A stretch of 64,000 bases of DNA, taken from NCBI GenBank assembly GCA_035236585.1, contig CP141135.1, positions 3,444,001 to 3,508,000 of the forward strand. The letters are read 5' to 3'. The stretch's first letter is position 1; the number at the start of each line of letters is the position of its first letter. The translations under genes were made by a program, and so were the position numbers. Source of the stretch: Warburgia ugandensis (Eukaryota; Streptophyta; Magnoliopsida; Canellales; Canellaceae). Shown one piece after another: positions 34,898-46,504 of this stretch. The notes under the pieces are model-generated. The model saw nothing but the letters and a program-made list of their open reading frames with translations, was not told the origin of the DNA and searched no databases.

Positions 34898-35016
34898 TAT
34901 CTATGCTTTACATAATCAAGATAATTTTGCTTGGTTTGAAATCATTGGGCCTTTACTAGCCAAAAAAATGTCAAAAAACAACAACAATTAGACCCGGAAA
35001 TTTTCATTTTTTACTT

Positions 35017-35236
35017 CCAAACCAAAGCTCAACCTACAAAGACAGACACAGAGACACAAACAAGCAGGCACATAACCTTCACATAAGATGAAGTAGCAGC
35101 CACATATGGCACATTTTTATTACTGGCCAAACCAAAGTTCAACCTACAAATACAGACACAGAGACACAAACAAGCAGGTACATAACCTTCACATAAGATG
35201 AAGTAGCAGCCACAAATGGCACATTTTTATTACTGG
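35017..35236. repeat. two 110-bp tandem units downstream of defensin
   Basis: Units 35017-35126 and 35127-35236 begin CCAAACCAAAG and end TTATTACTGG, with only a few differences. They lie just 3' of the defensin stop (minus strand), probably in its 3' UTR. The relic at 27.3 kb has one such unit. Confidence 0.88.
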
Positions 35237-35269
35237 CACTCCAAGATTAAGAGCTGCTTAAAGGATGGC

Positions 35270-35903
35270 CTAACAATGTTTCAAGCAGAAGCATCGGCGG
35301 CGGAATCCTCGGCAGTGCCCGCTGGGGAAGCCTTCGGTCTTGCAAACGTTGGCACAGTTGTTGGGTCTGAAGCATAGCCCTGTGAACTTGTGGCTCAGTG
35401 ACTCACATACCCTCCTCGCCTCTGTCGTCTCCATCCCTTCATCCACAGTCAAAGCACCAAATTAGTGAGCTGATAATACAATGAATTGTAATAATATTTA
35501 AATCAATTATGGGACAGAGAAAATAATTCAGAAAAACATTTTTCCTTCAGTGTAGAGTATCCATTTGCTCGAGCAAAATTGAAATACTAATGTTTTTCTA
35601 ATTCCTTTTTTTTTATAGGTTTTTTTGGGTTGACATGTTGCCCTTATGATGAGGACCTAGACACGATGTATGTAAGTAATCTGGACCGCTTATCTTCCGA
35701 AAAAGGCTTAGACTAGAGGAGCCCAGCAGTAAGTCAATCTTAACCATCCCAATCGAAAAACTAATTACTAGGACCGTAAACAGGCCTTTGATCAATAGCA
35801 AAGTTGAGCATGAAACAAGAGAAGGGAGGAGAAAAAAACCAGTTGCCACAAGAAGCAAGACAACTATCAAGATCACTGGAAAATGGCCAGTCCGGCGCTC
35901 CAT
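35270..35903 (-). CDS. plant defensin (gamma-thionin), copy 1
   Basis: Small secreted antimicrobial-type protein of the CS-alpha-beta fold. On the minus strand exon 1 is 35840-35903 and exon 2 is 35270-35436, with a 403-bp GT-AG intron (ACTG|GTTTTT; GATGAAG|GG), giving 76 aa. Residues 1 to about 28 form a hydrophobic signal peptide ([12 protein letters not shown]). The predicted mature part starts near [10 protein letters not shown] and has eight cysteines spaced C-X10-C-X5-C-X3-C-X9-C-X6-C-X1-C-X3-C, with the GXC and CXC of the gamma core ([13 protein letters not shown]). It has no C-terminal propeptide. An intron splitting the signal peptide is the family norm. A TATA box and CT tract lie upstream. 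Protein targets and biological role cannot be read from sequence. Confidence 0.93.
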
Positions 35904-35906
35904 GGT

Positions 35907-35911
<5 letters not shown>

Positions 35912-35943
<32 letters not shown>
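35912..35943. repeat. (AG)16 microsatellite in the defensin 5' leader, copy 1
   Basis: 32 bp, read as CT on the mRNA strand, between the TATA box and the ATG. Copy 2 has 40 bp here. Confidence 0.9.
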
Positions 35944-35944
<1 letters not shown>

Positions 35945-35977
35945 CTCTGATTGTGAAGAAGAGAAAGGAGAGGTGAT

Positions 35978-35987
35978 GTTTATATAG
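35978..35987 (-). promoter_or_regulatory. defensin TATA box, copy 1
   Basis: The minus strand reads CTATATAAAC about 75 bp upstream of the ATG, placing transcription start near 35950 and giving a short CT-rich leader. Confidence 0.75.
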
Positions 35988-35999
35988 GAGATTATGGGC

Positions 36000-36753
36000 T
36001 GCTTATTACCCTTAAAATTTGTTTTAAATTGAAAGATTAGGTGATCATAGGACAGGCCCGAAGGACCCACTCACTAGATCAATAATTCTGATCTGCTTAT
36101 CTCGATAAGATCAATGGTTATGATCAATTATTCCAATCTTGCACAGAATTCATGTGTTAGTTTCAGCTTGCATACGATAAAAAGAATGATGGGCCCCACA
36201 AAGATGGGTGGCTTTATAAAGTGCAAGCCTACAGAACATAGACTATAATCACTCCTTTTATAGCCTGAATGAAAATAGCAGGAGGTGGGACCAAGGATGT
36301 TCAAATCAGGAAATTACAGCCTTTTCAAAATAAATTTAATATTTTATAATTTTTCTACGTAATAATGACTCGGTCCTCTACTTTGTCCTTGGAATAATCA
36401 TCTACCAGGTCCTATGCTTGATATGACTAACACCCACCAATCACTCTAGATGAACGGTTGATAAGAGGAGAAATAATTTGGTACCACTTTACACACTCAC
36501 CTATACACAAGATCAAACTGCATTTTAAGCTGTGACCCAGTGATTGTGGGACCCCATAAATGAATTGTGAGATCTCATACACCTTTGGCTCATGGATCAA
36601 ATATCATCATATTGCATTGTTGGCTTCATTTTTGTACGCAATGTATGAAAATTGATATCCCCGCTCCTAAGAGAGCATCCACGAGGGATAGTCACGGTAC
36701 TGCACGTTTCATCTATTTTTTATTTTTAGCACGTAATTAGAGTACTAAGTTCA
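36000..36753. other. non-coding DNA
   Basis: Upstream region of the defensin. No gene is supported. Confidence 0.5.
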
Positions 36754-36930
36754 AGGGGATTGTTGGCTCAACGGTAGAGGTGTTGACATGTGAACTTGAG
36801 ATTGTAGGTTCAAGGTGTAAAAAGTCTCTTACAAAATGCAAGATAAGATTATATACTATTAATCCTTGTAGTGTGGCCCTTCCATAGCCCCATATATGTG
36901 GAGCTTCGTCCACCGGACTATCCCCTTTAA
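36754..36930 (+). repeat. Au-type SINE with target duplication
   Basis: Runs in + orientation: tRNA-like head 'TTGGCTCAACGGTAGAGG', B-box-like 'GTAGGTTCAAGG', end 'CCGGACTATCCCCTTT'. The flanks are TAATTAGAGTACTAAG and TAATTAGAGGATTAAG. Confidence 0.85.
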
Positions 36931-37216
36931 TTAGAGGATTAAGTAAAGGCCAGTCTGAAGGCACATTCTCCCAAGGTAAAGCCTGATCTCACTGTAATAC
37001 TTACCATAATGGATGCGTACAAGTCCTGGTAGTTTTAGTTTTTTCTATCTTGGGTTTCTATGTTTTCTCTCTTGGCTTATCCAGTTACTGCTTGTTACGG
37101 TAAGACAAATTTGTCTTCTTCATGAAAGCTATTTTTATTTTCTGGGGTATTCTGGCTCCCTTATTTAACTATTTCCTGCCTCTGGTCTCCATAGGTTAGG
37201 ATGGCAGTAACTGGCT

Positions 37217-37217
<1 letters not shown>

Positions 37218-37254
<37 letters not shown>
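37218..37254. repeat. (CT)n microsatellite, 37 bp
   Basis: The same site in copy 2 (55935-55951) has only 17 bp, the largest length change between the two copies. Confidence 0.9.
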
Positions 37255-37257
<3 letters not shown>

Positions 37258-38703
37258 AATTATAAGTGGAGAAGTAACTATCAGAGCTTCAAATGAGGAA
37301 AATGTGACACTAGTTTGATCTACACCTTTGGTTTGCTAGGTCCTACAAACCAGAAAACATTTTTTATCAGCTCATCACAACCATTTGATCAATGTACCAC
37401 AGTCCACTTCTATGATTAACGGCTCGAGAATAGTTCATACTTTCTGCATCGCGTCATGTAGACGTCGGAAGCCGTTCGATAAACGATTGTGATCAAGTCG
37501 ATATAATCGAGTGAGCCCAAGTCAAGCTTCTCATCCTCTTCTCAGAGTATATTCATCTCCTCTTACAAAAAGAGCCAGTTGTGGGTAGAAAAGCTAAAAT
37601 GTGTGCCATAAAATAGACCCAAAAAGCCATAATAGTGCCAATTAAGTGCTTCGGCTTTTCCCTTCTTCTTTTTTTACTTTTTTTCTTTCTTCCCTTTCTC
37701 AGCCCATAATGTTGTCCATGCCAAGGTCTTTCACACTGGTAAAGCTTTCCAAACTATGCAAGAAGTAAGCACAAGCAGACAATGAATCTATCGTTTGACA
37801 GATATGAAGATATAAATGTAAGGCAGGTACAGAGGTGTTTGTTTGTGACCCCAGAGAAAAACAAGCAGGCAAATGTAGAAGAACTGTGCGGATTTGTTGG
37901 TGTTCTAGGCTTCATAGAGAGGGGGAAGAAAAGCACGGCCGCTTTTTAGAAAGTAGAAATTGACCTGATATTGAGAGGCGGCTATTGCAGAAAAAGGCAG
38001 GCACTGAATACACAAGACAAGTGGGGATCCCCACAATTTAAAAATAAAATGCTGAATCAATCCAGAAGGCCGACAGACGTCGACACTGTGGGCGACCGGG
38101 TCACTGAAGCTTCACGTGTTATTCTAAGAGGATCATTTTCTCAAACAGAACATAATCAAATGCCTACCACTTCACTGGAACCTTTCATTAAGAAATAGTG
38201 TGGGAGCCCACCCAGGGAATCTGCTGCGCAGCTTCCGAACCATGGTGGAGTTATCCACATTGATGCAAAAACTTGTTCACTGATCTCAAATAGAGTGCCT
38301 ATTTTACCTGAGGAAAATAGGCGATAGCTGAGAATCAATCAATTCTGACGATGATCTTACCCGCTCATTTGACGGTCCCACATATTCCTAGGCTCTCCCG
38401 AGATCTTCTCAATTGGATTTACAATGTGAATTTACATATTCATATAAATGAGAAGGAGAAGGAGATGTAGAACAAGGGCTGACCTAGACCAAATTCGTGC
38501 TCATACAAAGATTTATGATTGTCAAATACATGGCCCGTATTGCAAGTGCACGGTTTCACATAATGAGAATATGTAGTTCGGTAGGAAGATGGAACTAAGA
38601 TGATTCATCAAGATGCCTTTGAATTCTTTTTCCGAATGTAAATCTTTGGAATTGTTTTTGTCCACAAAACAGTAAATGCAATCTCGATAATGCTATCTGA
38701 AAG
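37255..38703. other. non-coding DNA
   Basis: Only short frames without recognisable domains. I see no supportable gene. Confidence 0.45.
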
Positions 38704-39165
38704 TCAATACAGCTGGTTACCAGGAGCAGTAACACCCTTGCTAGTACAAGGCAGAGTTAAAATAAGGCTTCCTGTGATCTTCGCCTTCACTTCTGAGGCT
38801 TTCTTGGATCGGGCGAATTTTTCTGTAGAGGTGAAATCAATCACCCTTTCAACGGAACTGGTTGCATTCGGACTTGTCTCTTCCCCTGAATGATATAGTA
38901 AAGCAGATGCATAACCTTCAATCAGTAACAACAACGGCTCATGCAGCTGGAACTTCTTAAACCAGCTAAGCTGATACTGCGAATATATCAACATTTGACG
39001 GGGTACGGCAGCACTGAGACTGGGCTAATTATTTCAGCTACTTCTAAGAAAAGTTGAGAGTCGATGTTTTTCGGATACTAAAATTGGGTTTGTAAAATAT
39101 CAACGGAGACCACACAGATTTTGAAGCTATGACACTTCGTAATGGATGATATATTAACTAGTGAC

Positions 39166-39247
39166 GAGGGCAGCTCAATGCACAAGCTCCCGTATATGCA
39201 GGGTCCAGAAAAGGAGAGGACCACAACGGTCTATAATATGCAGCCTT
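39166..39247 (-). repeat. Au-type SINE fragment
   Basis: Only the 3' half is present ('GGGCAGCTCAATGCACAAGC', 'ATGCAGGGTCCAGAAAAGG'), ending near GCAGCCTTTTGAG. Confidence 0.75.
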
Positions 39248-41091
39248 TTGAGACAATTAGACATGGCAGTTCTCCCAAAAAATTAAGTATACCAAGTTTA
39301 GATGTCCAATGGATATCATTGCAAGAAAAATTATGGCATTCGCAAGTTCATTTCGTAAACCACGCTGACTGGAAGTGGTTCAACATTGAGGCACAATGGT
39401 TGGCCAAAGTCGGACCCATAAAGCATCTAAAGTACCTCTGAGTTTTGAGTATCATCTTTTTCCCCGTCAGAAGAATTTTCCTGGTTTCAGGCCCACGGCT
39501 GTAACACCATGATGCGAATGTCCAAACTTGGTTAAATGGAGAGTAGAGCACAAGAACATATTTGCAAAGTGCTCCATAAGGGTTGTGGTTCAAGTCACTT
39601 TACTGAGACCCAGTGGGAAGTCCACGTACATTCTTGGTGCATACTAGAGGAAGCTATCCAAAATATAACCAACTATAACATGAAACGATTTAGCATAACC
39701 TAGAAACTCAGCAGATTCAAATCTTTTCTCACCTTGGCAGAAGTACTGCAGCTATGTTTGCTGCTGGATCCTTGCCGGTGCTTCTCTTTGTGACACTACC
39801 TCAAAAGTCTCTTGTTCTCCTTATCCAGCACATTATTTTCTTCTAATAATACACTCACCTTAACAAATAAAATGAGAATATTAAAATTATGATGGAATGA
39901 CAAGGTAGTATGACACTCAAAAAACCTGAACTGGATATATCAATGTACCTCTTCTGCTCGTTGAAGGTTATTTCTCAGATGTTCCTTGGCTTTCTGAAGT
40001 GACTCAACTTCAGCAGTTAATGCTAGAATGTTTTTCGTGGATGGCTTCAGGTTGCAATAAGAGTTGGAACAGGAAATTTAGATTTTCAGCTCAAGTACAA
40101 AGCATCTAGCATTCCCTTCAAAGAGCCACATCTTTACCATCGAGGAAGGATGAAAGCTTTTGTCCAAAACTATGGACGTGGATATGGTTGTCAAGCAATT
40201 GCAAAGTGAAATAAAATCTGGAAAAGTTTTTAGGTTTATCCCATCACAACTATAGTGATCCTGAAACAACAATTGTGCAGAAGCAAATAACTCTTTCTAA
40301 TCCACACCATATGTAAAGGTTCCAAATTGTTAATCCATATCCATAAACAAGACTCATGGTCTAAGGAACCGCTTTGGTTACCATAGTCAGACTTTCAAAT
40401 ACATCTCTACTTAGAATGTATATTCTATACCAAGGTTTGAGGCAGCATTCACTAGTCCATCAATCAGCTACAAAATCTTTACCAGCAGAGGCCGGCTTGC
40501 AGTAAATTCAATGAATGGAAAGCACAGGTGGTTTTAAAAGGCTCACATTTTGCTCAATAACAACAAAAAAATGATACCAATAGGTGTGCAGAAACCATGG
40601 CATAGCTTGATACCAAACTGCTCACAATGTGGATATTTCCATTAAACTTGATACAAAATTGCTTAAGGTGTGAGAAGCTCGTACTTACTGCCAATTCCAG
40701 GTGTGTAAGTAGAATTTAATACAAATTTGAGATGGCAAACAAATGCATGCATGACCATGTTAAGAACTAAAAAATGTGAAATACGTGTCCTGCTTCTCGC
40801 AAATACAAGATGAATATAAGATATTAACCATGCACTAGCATTAAGTAATTGAGGATTTGCATGAGAAAAGGTAGAATTAGCATATCTCACATCGGGTGCA
40901 TGGTCCAAAAAGATTATACAATCTCATACAAGCCCAATGAGAAGAGTGACATAAGAGTATCCCATTTTCCATGGATGAATATCACATTTTCCATAGATGA
41001 AAAAATAAGTGTGGTAAATCTTAAATACAATTTTTTACCTAGATTTCATGTATTCATTCATGAAAAATTAAACCATTTGCAAGAGACGGGA

Positions 41092-43963
41092 TGTAATATC
41101 CTTAATTTTTGGATAAATTAAAATTTTATAAAATCAATTAAATTAAAAATTTATAGATGGAATTTGATCCTGAAAACTAAGAATTTGAAAGTGCTCGTCA
41201 ATAGGATTCCAACGCTATAAAGAACGCAAAAAACGGAGCTCAAACGAGGGAGTTATGAGCCGTTGAAGTTATAGGGGTAAATTAGTAATTTGGCAAAAAT
41301 GGATAACACAAGGGCCTAAATTGATAATGGCACCTCCCTTCTTCTACACGTCTCTCTACCGGATCCGGCGAAATTGCCGGAGAAACCAGCGAAAAGAGAC
41401 GTGAAGGCAAGAGTTTCTCTTTCCCTTAAACTCTATGGCCTATATCCTTCCTCCCTTGGGCGCCAAAACACTCCACCTTTCCCCTGTTTCACTGAGTTTT
41501 CATCAAAACCTTAGTTCTGAAAATTTTAAGTTTTCCGACAAGTAGAGCTCCGGCAATGTCCACCAACGTCTAGCTAGACGAGGTAAGTCTTAATCCTTTA
41601 AATATTTATTTATTAAGTAGGATATATAAATAGAAATACATTAAAAAAATTAGGAAAAACTACATTTTTCCTGGAAACCCTGTGCACGCTACTATTGGGA
41701 AATGATTTCATGGATGAAACCATATATGTTTATAAATCGGACCGTCCATCTAGTGCATGATAGACCCAAGAATAAACCCTTTAAATTTGGGAGAGATCCG
41801 ACGATTGGTTTCTCCAGAAAATGTGAAAACCAGTACCTAAGGAAGTTTTTAGGAACTTAAGAAAAATCGCTTAAAAAACATAGTTTTTGGCAAGATTAAT
41901 GGAAAAAGAAGGTATAAATGAAATATAGACGAAATTTTGAGAAAAACGGCGCAAAAATTTCAAGATTTGAATGCCTGTAGGCTTGCCGAATCCGGTCTTC
42001 TCCACAGCGGTGACCGCGTCGGTGCCTTGGCGCTGACGCTGGGACGCCCAACAGGACGCCCCAACAGAGACGCCTCACAGGCAGCAGTCGTCGTTGTGCA
42101 CTGGCGTTCACACGTGCGAGAGCCCCTGCACGGGCTGTCTCGGTGGTTCAGGATGCGCGGCGTCCTGGCAACCGTGACGCACGCGGCGATGCGTCACGGT
42201 ATCAAAGACGCACACGGCGCGTCCCCGATACGTTTCTGGAAGGCGAGCGTCTTCGTGGCGCCAGTTTACGTCGGTATAAACCGGCGTAAACCAGCGTTAC
42301 CGTCTGGAGACCACTTATGGTGGTCGGTCATGCCTCATTTACATATATATACACTTAAAACTTGATTTTTGGGAGCTATATGAGTTTAAATCACAATCCG
42401 AAAGATGCATTGATACTGTATTGATGACACGGATCTAGTTTTGGCTTAAAAACTTATAAATGACCACTTTTAATCTAGAAATTTTTTAAAATAATGATGT
42501 GACATAGATAGGTGCACTTGAACATACTAGTTAAGGGGATTTATTAGCAAGCTAAGTGGTCTTACATTGAGGTAGATGATGACAATTAATGCTTTGCCTT
42601 TATTTTAAAACCATGCATAAACATAGTATAATGAGTGATTGTGTTTTAAATTGCATTTATTATTTGCCGTTGATTTCATAAGACTTAGAGTACATTATGA
42701 TTATTACAAATTGAAATCTTTTATTAAATAAACTCATGACAAATATTTTATGAGCATGATATTAATTAATTATGCTTAAATAGAGACTTCTTTCTCATTA
42801 TATATTGAAAATGCATGGATTTGTATGGAAATAAAAATAAAGGCTTAGTAGCTGGTCCTTTTATAGGCTAACCCCAGGATGAGGGGCGTGCCTTAGGATT
42901 GCGAGCTACGAGTACTTTTGAATTTTAACATATAAATATGATTTTCATGTTTTTATATTTGATGACAGGTGCTCTCGCCCGGTAAGCGTTATGCTAGGAG
43001 GGACAGGGTCGGGCACCCACCCTCCGAGATTTGTGATATGATGAGATTGTGATATCATAGACACCTGCCCGTAGATGACATTAGGTAGGGGTTTGGTAAC
43101 ATGGATTGTCCACACTACTGGTTTGGGCCTTTCCATGGGGATAGACGCTAAGTCTCCTGTTATGGTGTCGACGGAGAGCAGCGATGGTTGAGACCCATGG
43201 AGGGTTGCCATTGCAGCATGACGGCCCATATTCTTATTATGTGTGCGTGTATGATGAGCATGGTTATGGATGGTATGTCTAAGTGTGACGATACTCAGAA
43301 GTTGGCTATGAGTACTCATGATCAGTGATATTAGTGCGATGTTGTGGGACCCATTACCTTATGGTGTCCTTATTCTTATTGTATACTCATTTACATTGAT
43401 TCATATCATGTTTTAACTCCTTGAAATACATATTTTAGTATATGGAATAAATTGGCATTTATGTTAGCATGACTTATGATACTTCTATCTTCATAAATGA
43501 TAGACTTTTATTTATTAGTACTGTCAGGAGATTCTTTTATCTAGAATTTTAGATAGTGATGCGAATCAATAAACAGGATTATCATTTGAATTTAATTATG
43601 GACTGTATACTTTTATTTTATGGAGTTGATTGAGATGTTTAGACATATGTTGGACATTTATATGGGATGTTATGATAGATAGACTCAGGACCATATTATT
43701 ATTGTGTTTTGGATATTTATTTGATTCAAAATAAAGGCGCCGATTCATTTGACGTTGATTGATACGAGTATTGTTTTAAATCTATTATTATAAAAATTTA
43801 TTTATGTTTTAAATTATATATGTGACATTTTGATAAAGAAAAAATAACACCTGGAGTTTTTAAGAGATGTTTTAGTAAAGTGATAAATAAAACTTTTCTC
43901 ATGGGATCCCAAATGCTCTTATTATAAATAAAAATAATATCTTAAAAACCTGGGGGTGTTACA
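41092..43963 (+). mobile_element. gypsy solo LTR (Tekay-like), copy 1
   Basis: The 2,872-bp LTR runs from TGTAATATCC to GTGTTACA and is flanked by the 5-bp duplication CGGGA (41087-41091 and 43964-43968). It is related to, but clearly more diverged from, the LTRs at 16174 and 23674, and lacks their hairpin segment. No internal coding region is attached, as expected after LTR-LTR recombination. Confidence 0.93.
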
Positions 43964-44876
43964 CGGGACCACATTCAAGTCTCAGATTCTAGAAACAATA
44001 CCAATGAAATTAAACAATCACATTGATAGTTGATATTTTCCTGCGTCAATGGAGAACCCTGGCCACAATCAAGCTGATGATCATTGCATTCTTGCCTCCT
44101 GTTTGCTATACTTTATTAATAGATTTTTATGCAAAATCCCAAATAAATATGACAACTCAGTTTGATCTTTGATTAAAACCAATTGAAGCGCCACATTACC
44201 TTGTGTGTTCTGGTTCATGAATCCTATGCCTACGCAAATGCAACTGTGCAATTGCCCTTGCTTCCTTTCCCTATTTATCAAATCTCATACATCAGATTAT
44301 AAAAAGAACACAATTGACCAAGCAAAACAAAAAGACAAGGTTTATACCACATGAATCTCGCATTCCTGTGTATAAAACTTTAAATCCTCCATCAATCTCA
44401 TGCAGCGATCTTCCGTCTCTACAGCACGAACTTCAGCCTCCTTTGCTCGATCCTCCGCATCATTGCCAAACTCCATTAATGCCTCTCTGTCATGGTTACA
44501 AAACAAGCACTCCTCTTTCCACTTTGTACACTGACTCATCAAATCAGCACACTCAGAAGTCACTCTCTGGTTCGTGTCTATGTACCTCCTCAATGCTTGA
44601 GCATTCATAGTCGCTTCCAAAAAGCCTGTAGTATGGGAGTTTTTGAAATTGTGATTTGAGTTTTTGAGGCATGTGATTTATGCCTTACCATATGCTTGAG
44701 ATTGATTTCAGCATGTAGCTTTTCATGTGCGTGCTATCTTTATGGTGGTTATTGCATGCACTGTTTTTGATATCTTTCGTGATATTCACTTGATTGTTGG
44801 TCTTTTTGAGATGTGGGAGTCACTCTGACTTCAAATTTGAGACTATTGATCCTGTGGTAGGATGCAATTTTTACCC

Positions 44877-45061
44877 CGTGAGTGCCTAAGTGCCCGTGAG
44901 GGTGAAAGGGTGAAAACGGGTGTGCAATGCGACTTTTCGTGAGTGCCTGAGTGCCTGTGAGGGTGAAAGGGTGAAAGCGAAAGTGGTGCGCGTTGTTCCC
45001 GTGAGTGCCTAGGTGCCGTGAGGGTGCAAAGGTGAAAGCGGATGGTACAGAGATCTAACCC
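44877..45061 (+). repeat. three 61-62 bp tandem repeats inside the LTR remnant
   Basis: Units start at 44877, 44938 and 45000, each CGTGAGTGCCT followed by GTGAGGGTG and GTGAAA blocks. Period 61-62 bp, no spacers. Confidence 0.85.
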
Positions 45062-45346
45062 CACATTGTCGTGAGTGTATGTGAGACACTCACTAGGTTT
45101 GACTGTGTATGATATTGATACTTTTGACATGCATTCATGTGTTCCTAGATTTTCTCGGATTGTGCATGTCTTGATATCATGGTTGATGATATCTTATTTA
45201 TTGCATGGACATGGTATGTCCTTTATCGCGTGATTTGCGGCTTTATATTATGTTTGATCATTTTATAATCTTTATGCCTTGCGCCATATGCTTTGTTTTA
45301 TTGAGTTATTTTAAATGTATATCACCTGCATAAACATGGCTTGCTG

Positions 45347-45372
45347 AGGCATTGCTTTGTTTTGCAATGCCT
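45347..45372. repeat. hairpin in the LTR remnant
   Basis: Arms AGGCATTGC and GCAATGCCT, with the same loop as in the gypsy LTRs, although the surrounding sequence has diverged. Confidence 0.75.
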
Positions 45373-45894
45373 TAGAATCAGAGCACGACAATTAGAAAGG
45401 GAAGAAGGTGAACTAGCGTGGAGTTGGATGGGGGCTTGAGGACAGAGACCGTTAGATACTGACAGAGTGGTGTACTTTTGGTTGGACTGGTATTGGCTTT
45501 TTTGGCATTCTCCTTAATCATTATATATATTGATAGATTAGACCCATATCACTTTATAGTGGTTATATGTTTATACATGGATGACGTGGTGATCTTGGAC
45601 AGGCCCTGGAGTTTTGGAACTTTCACTATTACATATCTTTGCAGTTGCAAAAATTTCATCGTGGTTTTAATTTGTGAGCATGCTCTAAATGTTTACTTTT
45701 GTTTTTGTTCTTCAGTGTGGTTTTGAGGTGAAATGACCCTCGGGGTTTTCTTAAATGGTATTTGCTTGACGCTGCGAAAACTTTTAAATCATGAGTTTTA
45801 AGGTCTGGAATCCCATCTATTTTCTATAAAGAAACTATTATTATTATTTTCGTATAAATATGGAAACCAATTGCTAAAACCCGGGGTGTCACAC

Positions 45895-46194
45895 ATATAC
45901 ACATACATGTATATGGGGATACATGCCATATAACAAACAAAAAGTGGTGTAGATAAAAAAAATCTAGCTGGATTATATAAAAAGTGTTTAACACCTAAAA
46001 AGTCATAAAATGTAAATTTAACAATGATTTTGAGGTCCAAAATGCTATCTTTGCTATTCTTTTAGCATTAAATAGTGATGCATCCCTCTACTCTCCTCAT
46101 CCTTAACAATGACTCCAATCAATGTCTCCTCCCTGCTCTCATCTCGCCACTCTGTTCATCATGAACAATGATTCCAATCAGTGTCCCCTCCCTG
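45895..46194. other. non-coding DNA
   Basis: AT-rich, nothing recognised. Confidence 0.45.
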
Positions 46195-46218
46195 TGTGTG
46201 CGTGTGTGTGTGTGTGTG

Positions 46219-46302
<84 letters not shown>
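46195..46302. repeat. compound (GT)n-(GA)n microsatellite
   Basis: About 24 bp of GT units, then about 80 bp of GA units. Apparent reading frames rich in Glu-Arg across it are artefacts. Confidence 0.92.
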
Positions 46303-46303
<1 letters not shown>

Positions 46304-46504
46304 ATCCTGTGACAAGGTTTTTCCATGAGGGTTATTGGATCAAACTATGGAGGGATTGGTGCCACCATCTTGGACCTCCAACATTCTGGCCTACACGGCA
46401 CTCATGGTGCTTCAGCACCATGCATGAAATAAATTTCCCATGGCATCTAGCTTGGCTGCTCTACACAGAGCGAAGTCTTAATCCTTCTAGCATTGGATTT
46501 TTGT

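Larger units (their letters stand above)
38704..44625 (-). pseudogene. coiled-coil protein gene relic, copy 1
   Basis: Four exon-like blocks lie on the minus strand: A 44348-44625, B about 39949-40053, C 39733-39858 and D about 38704-38885. A has the acceptor TACTACAG and donor GTATAA, and encodes an acidic, helical stretch (ALRRYIDTNQRVTSEC, then REALMEFGNDAEDRAKEAEV). B reads LTAEVESLQKAKEHLRNNL, donor GTACAT. C reads VSVLLEENNVLDKENKRLLR, then a TAG where Gln is expected. D reads SSVERVIDFTSTEK. The order and phase A-B-C look like one gene for a plant coiled-coil protein whose name I do not recognise. The stop in C, the missing AG acceptor before B and the off-phase D argue that it is dead. 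No 5' exons are present beyond A. A solo LTR fills the A-B intron. Confidence 0.65.
44627..45894 (+). mobile_element. diverged gypsy LTR remnant, copy 1
   Basis: Starts TGTAGTATGG next to pseudogene exon A and ends CCCGGGGTGTCACA. It shares the 'GGCTTGCTGAGGCATTGC' hairpin region with the gypsy LTRs and the terminal TG..CA form, but is otherwise unlike them. The flanks (AAGCC, CATAT) do not match, so the left end is tentative. Confidence 0.6.

Noticed and set aside
35613..35903. Single-exon 96-aa membrane-like protein
   Set aside because: It is defensin exon 1 read into its intron. The spliced model joins a signal peptide to an eight-cysteine domain.
36754..36830. tRNA gene
   Set aside because: A and B box-like motifs belong to the Au SINE head. 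There is no cloverleaf with an anticodon arm.
37971..38198. 75-aa hypothetical protein on the + strand
   Set aside because: No recognisable domain, and preserved in copy 2 only because the whole block is near-identical.
41937..42365. 142-aa frame (166 aa at 60632-61132)
   Set aside because: Lies wholly inside the GC-rich block of the solo LTR. GC-rich DNA lacks stops by chance.
44877..45061. CRISPR-like array
   Set aside because: Contiguous 61-62 bp units without spacers, inside an LTR of a plant genome.
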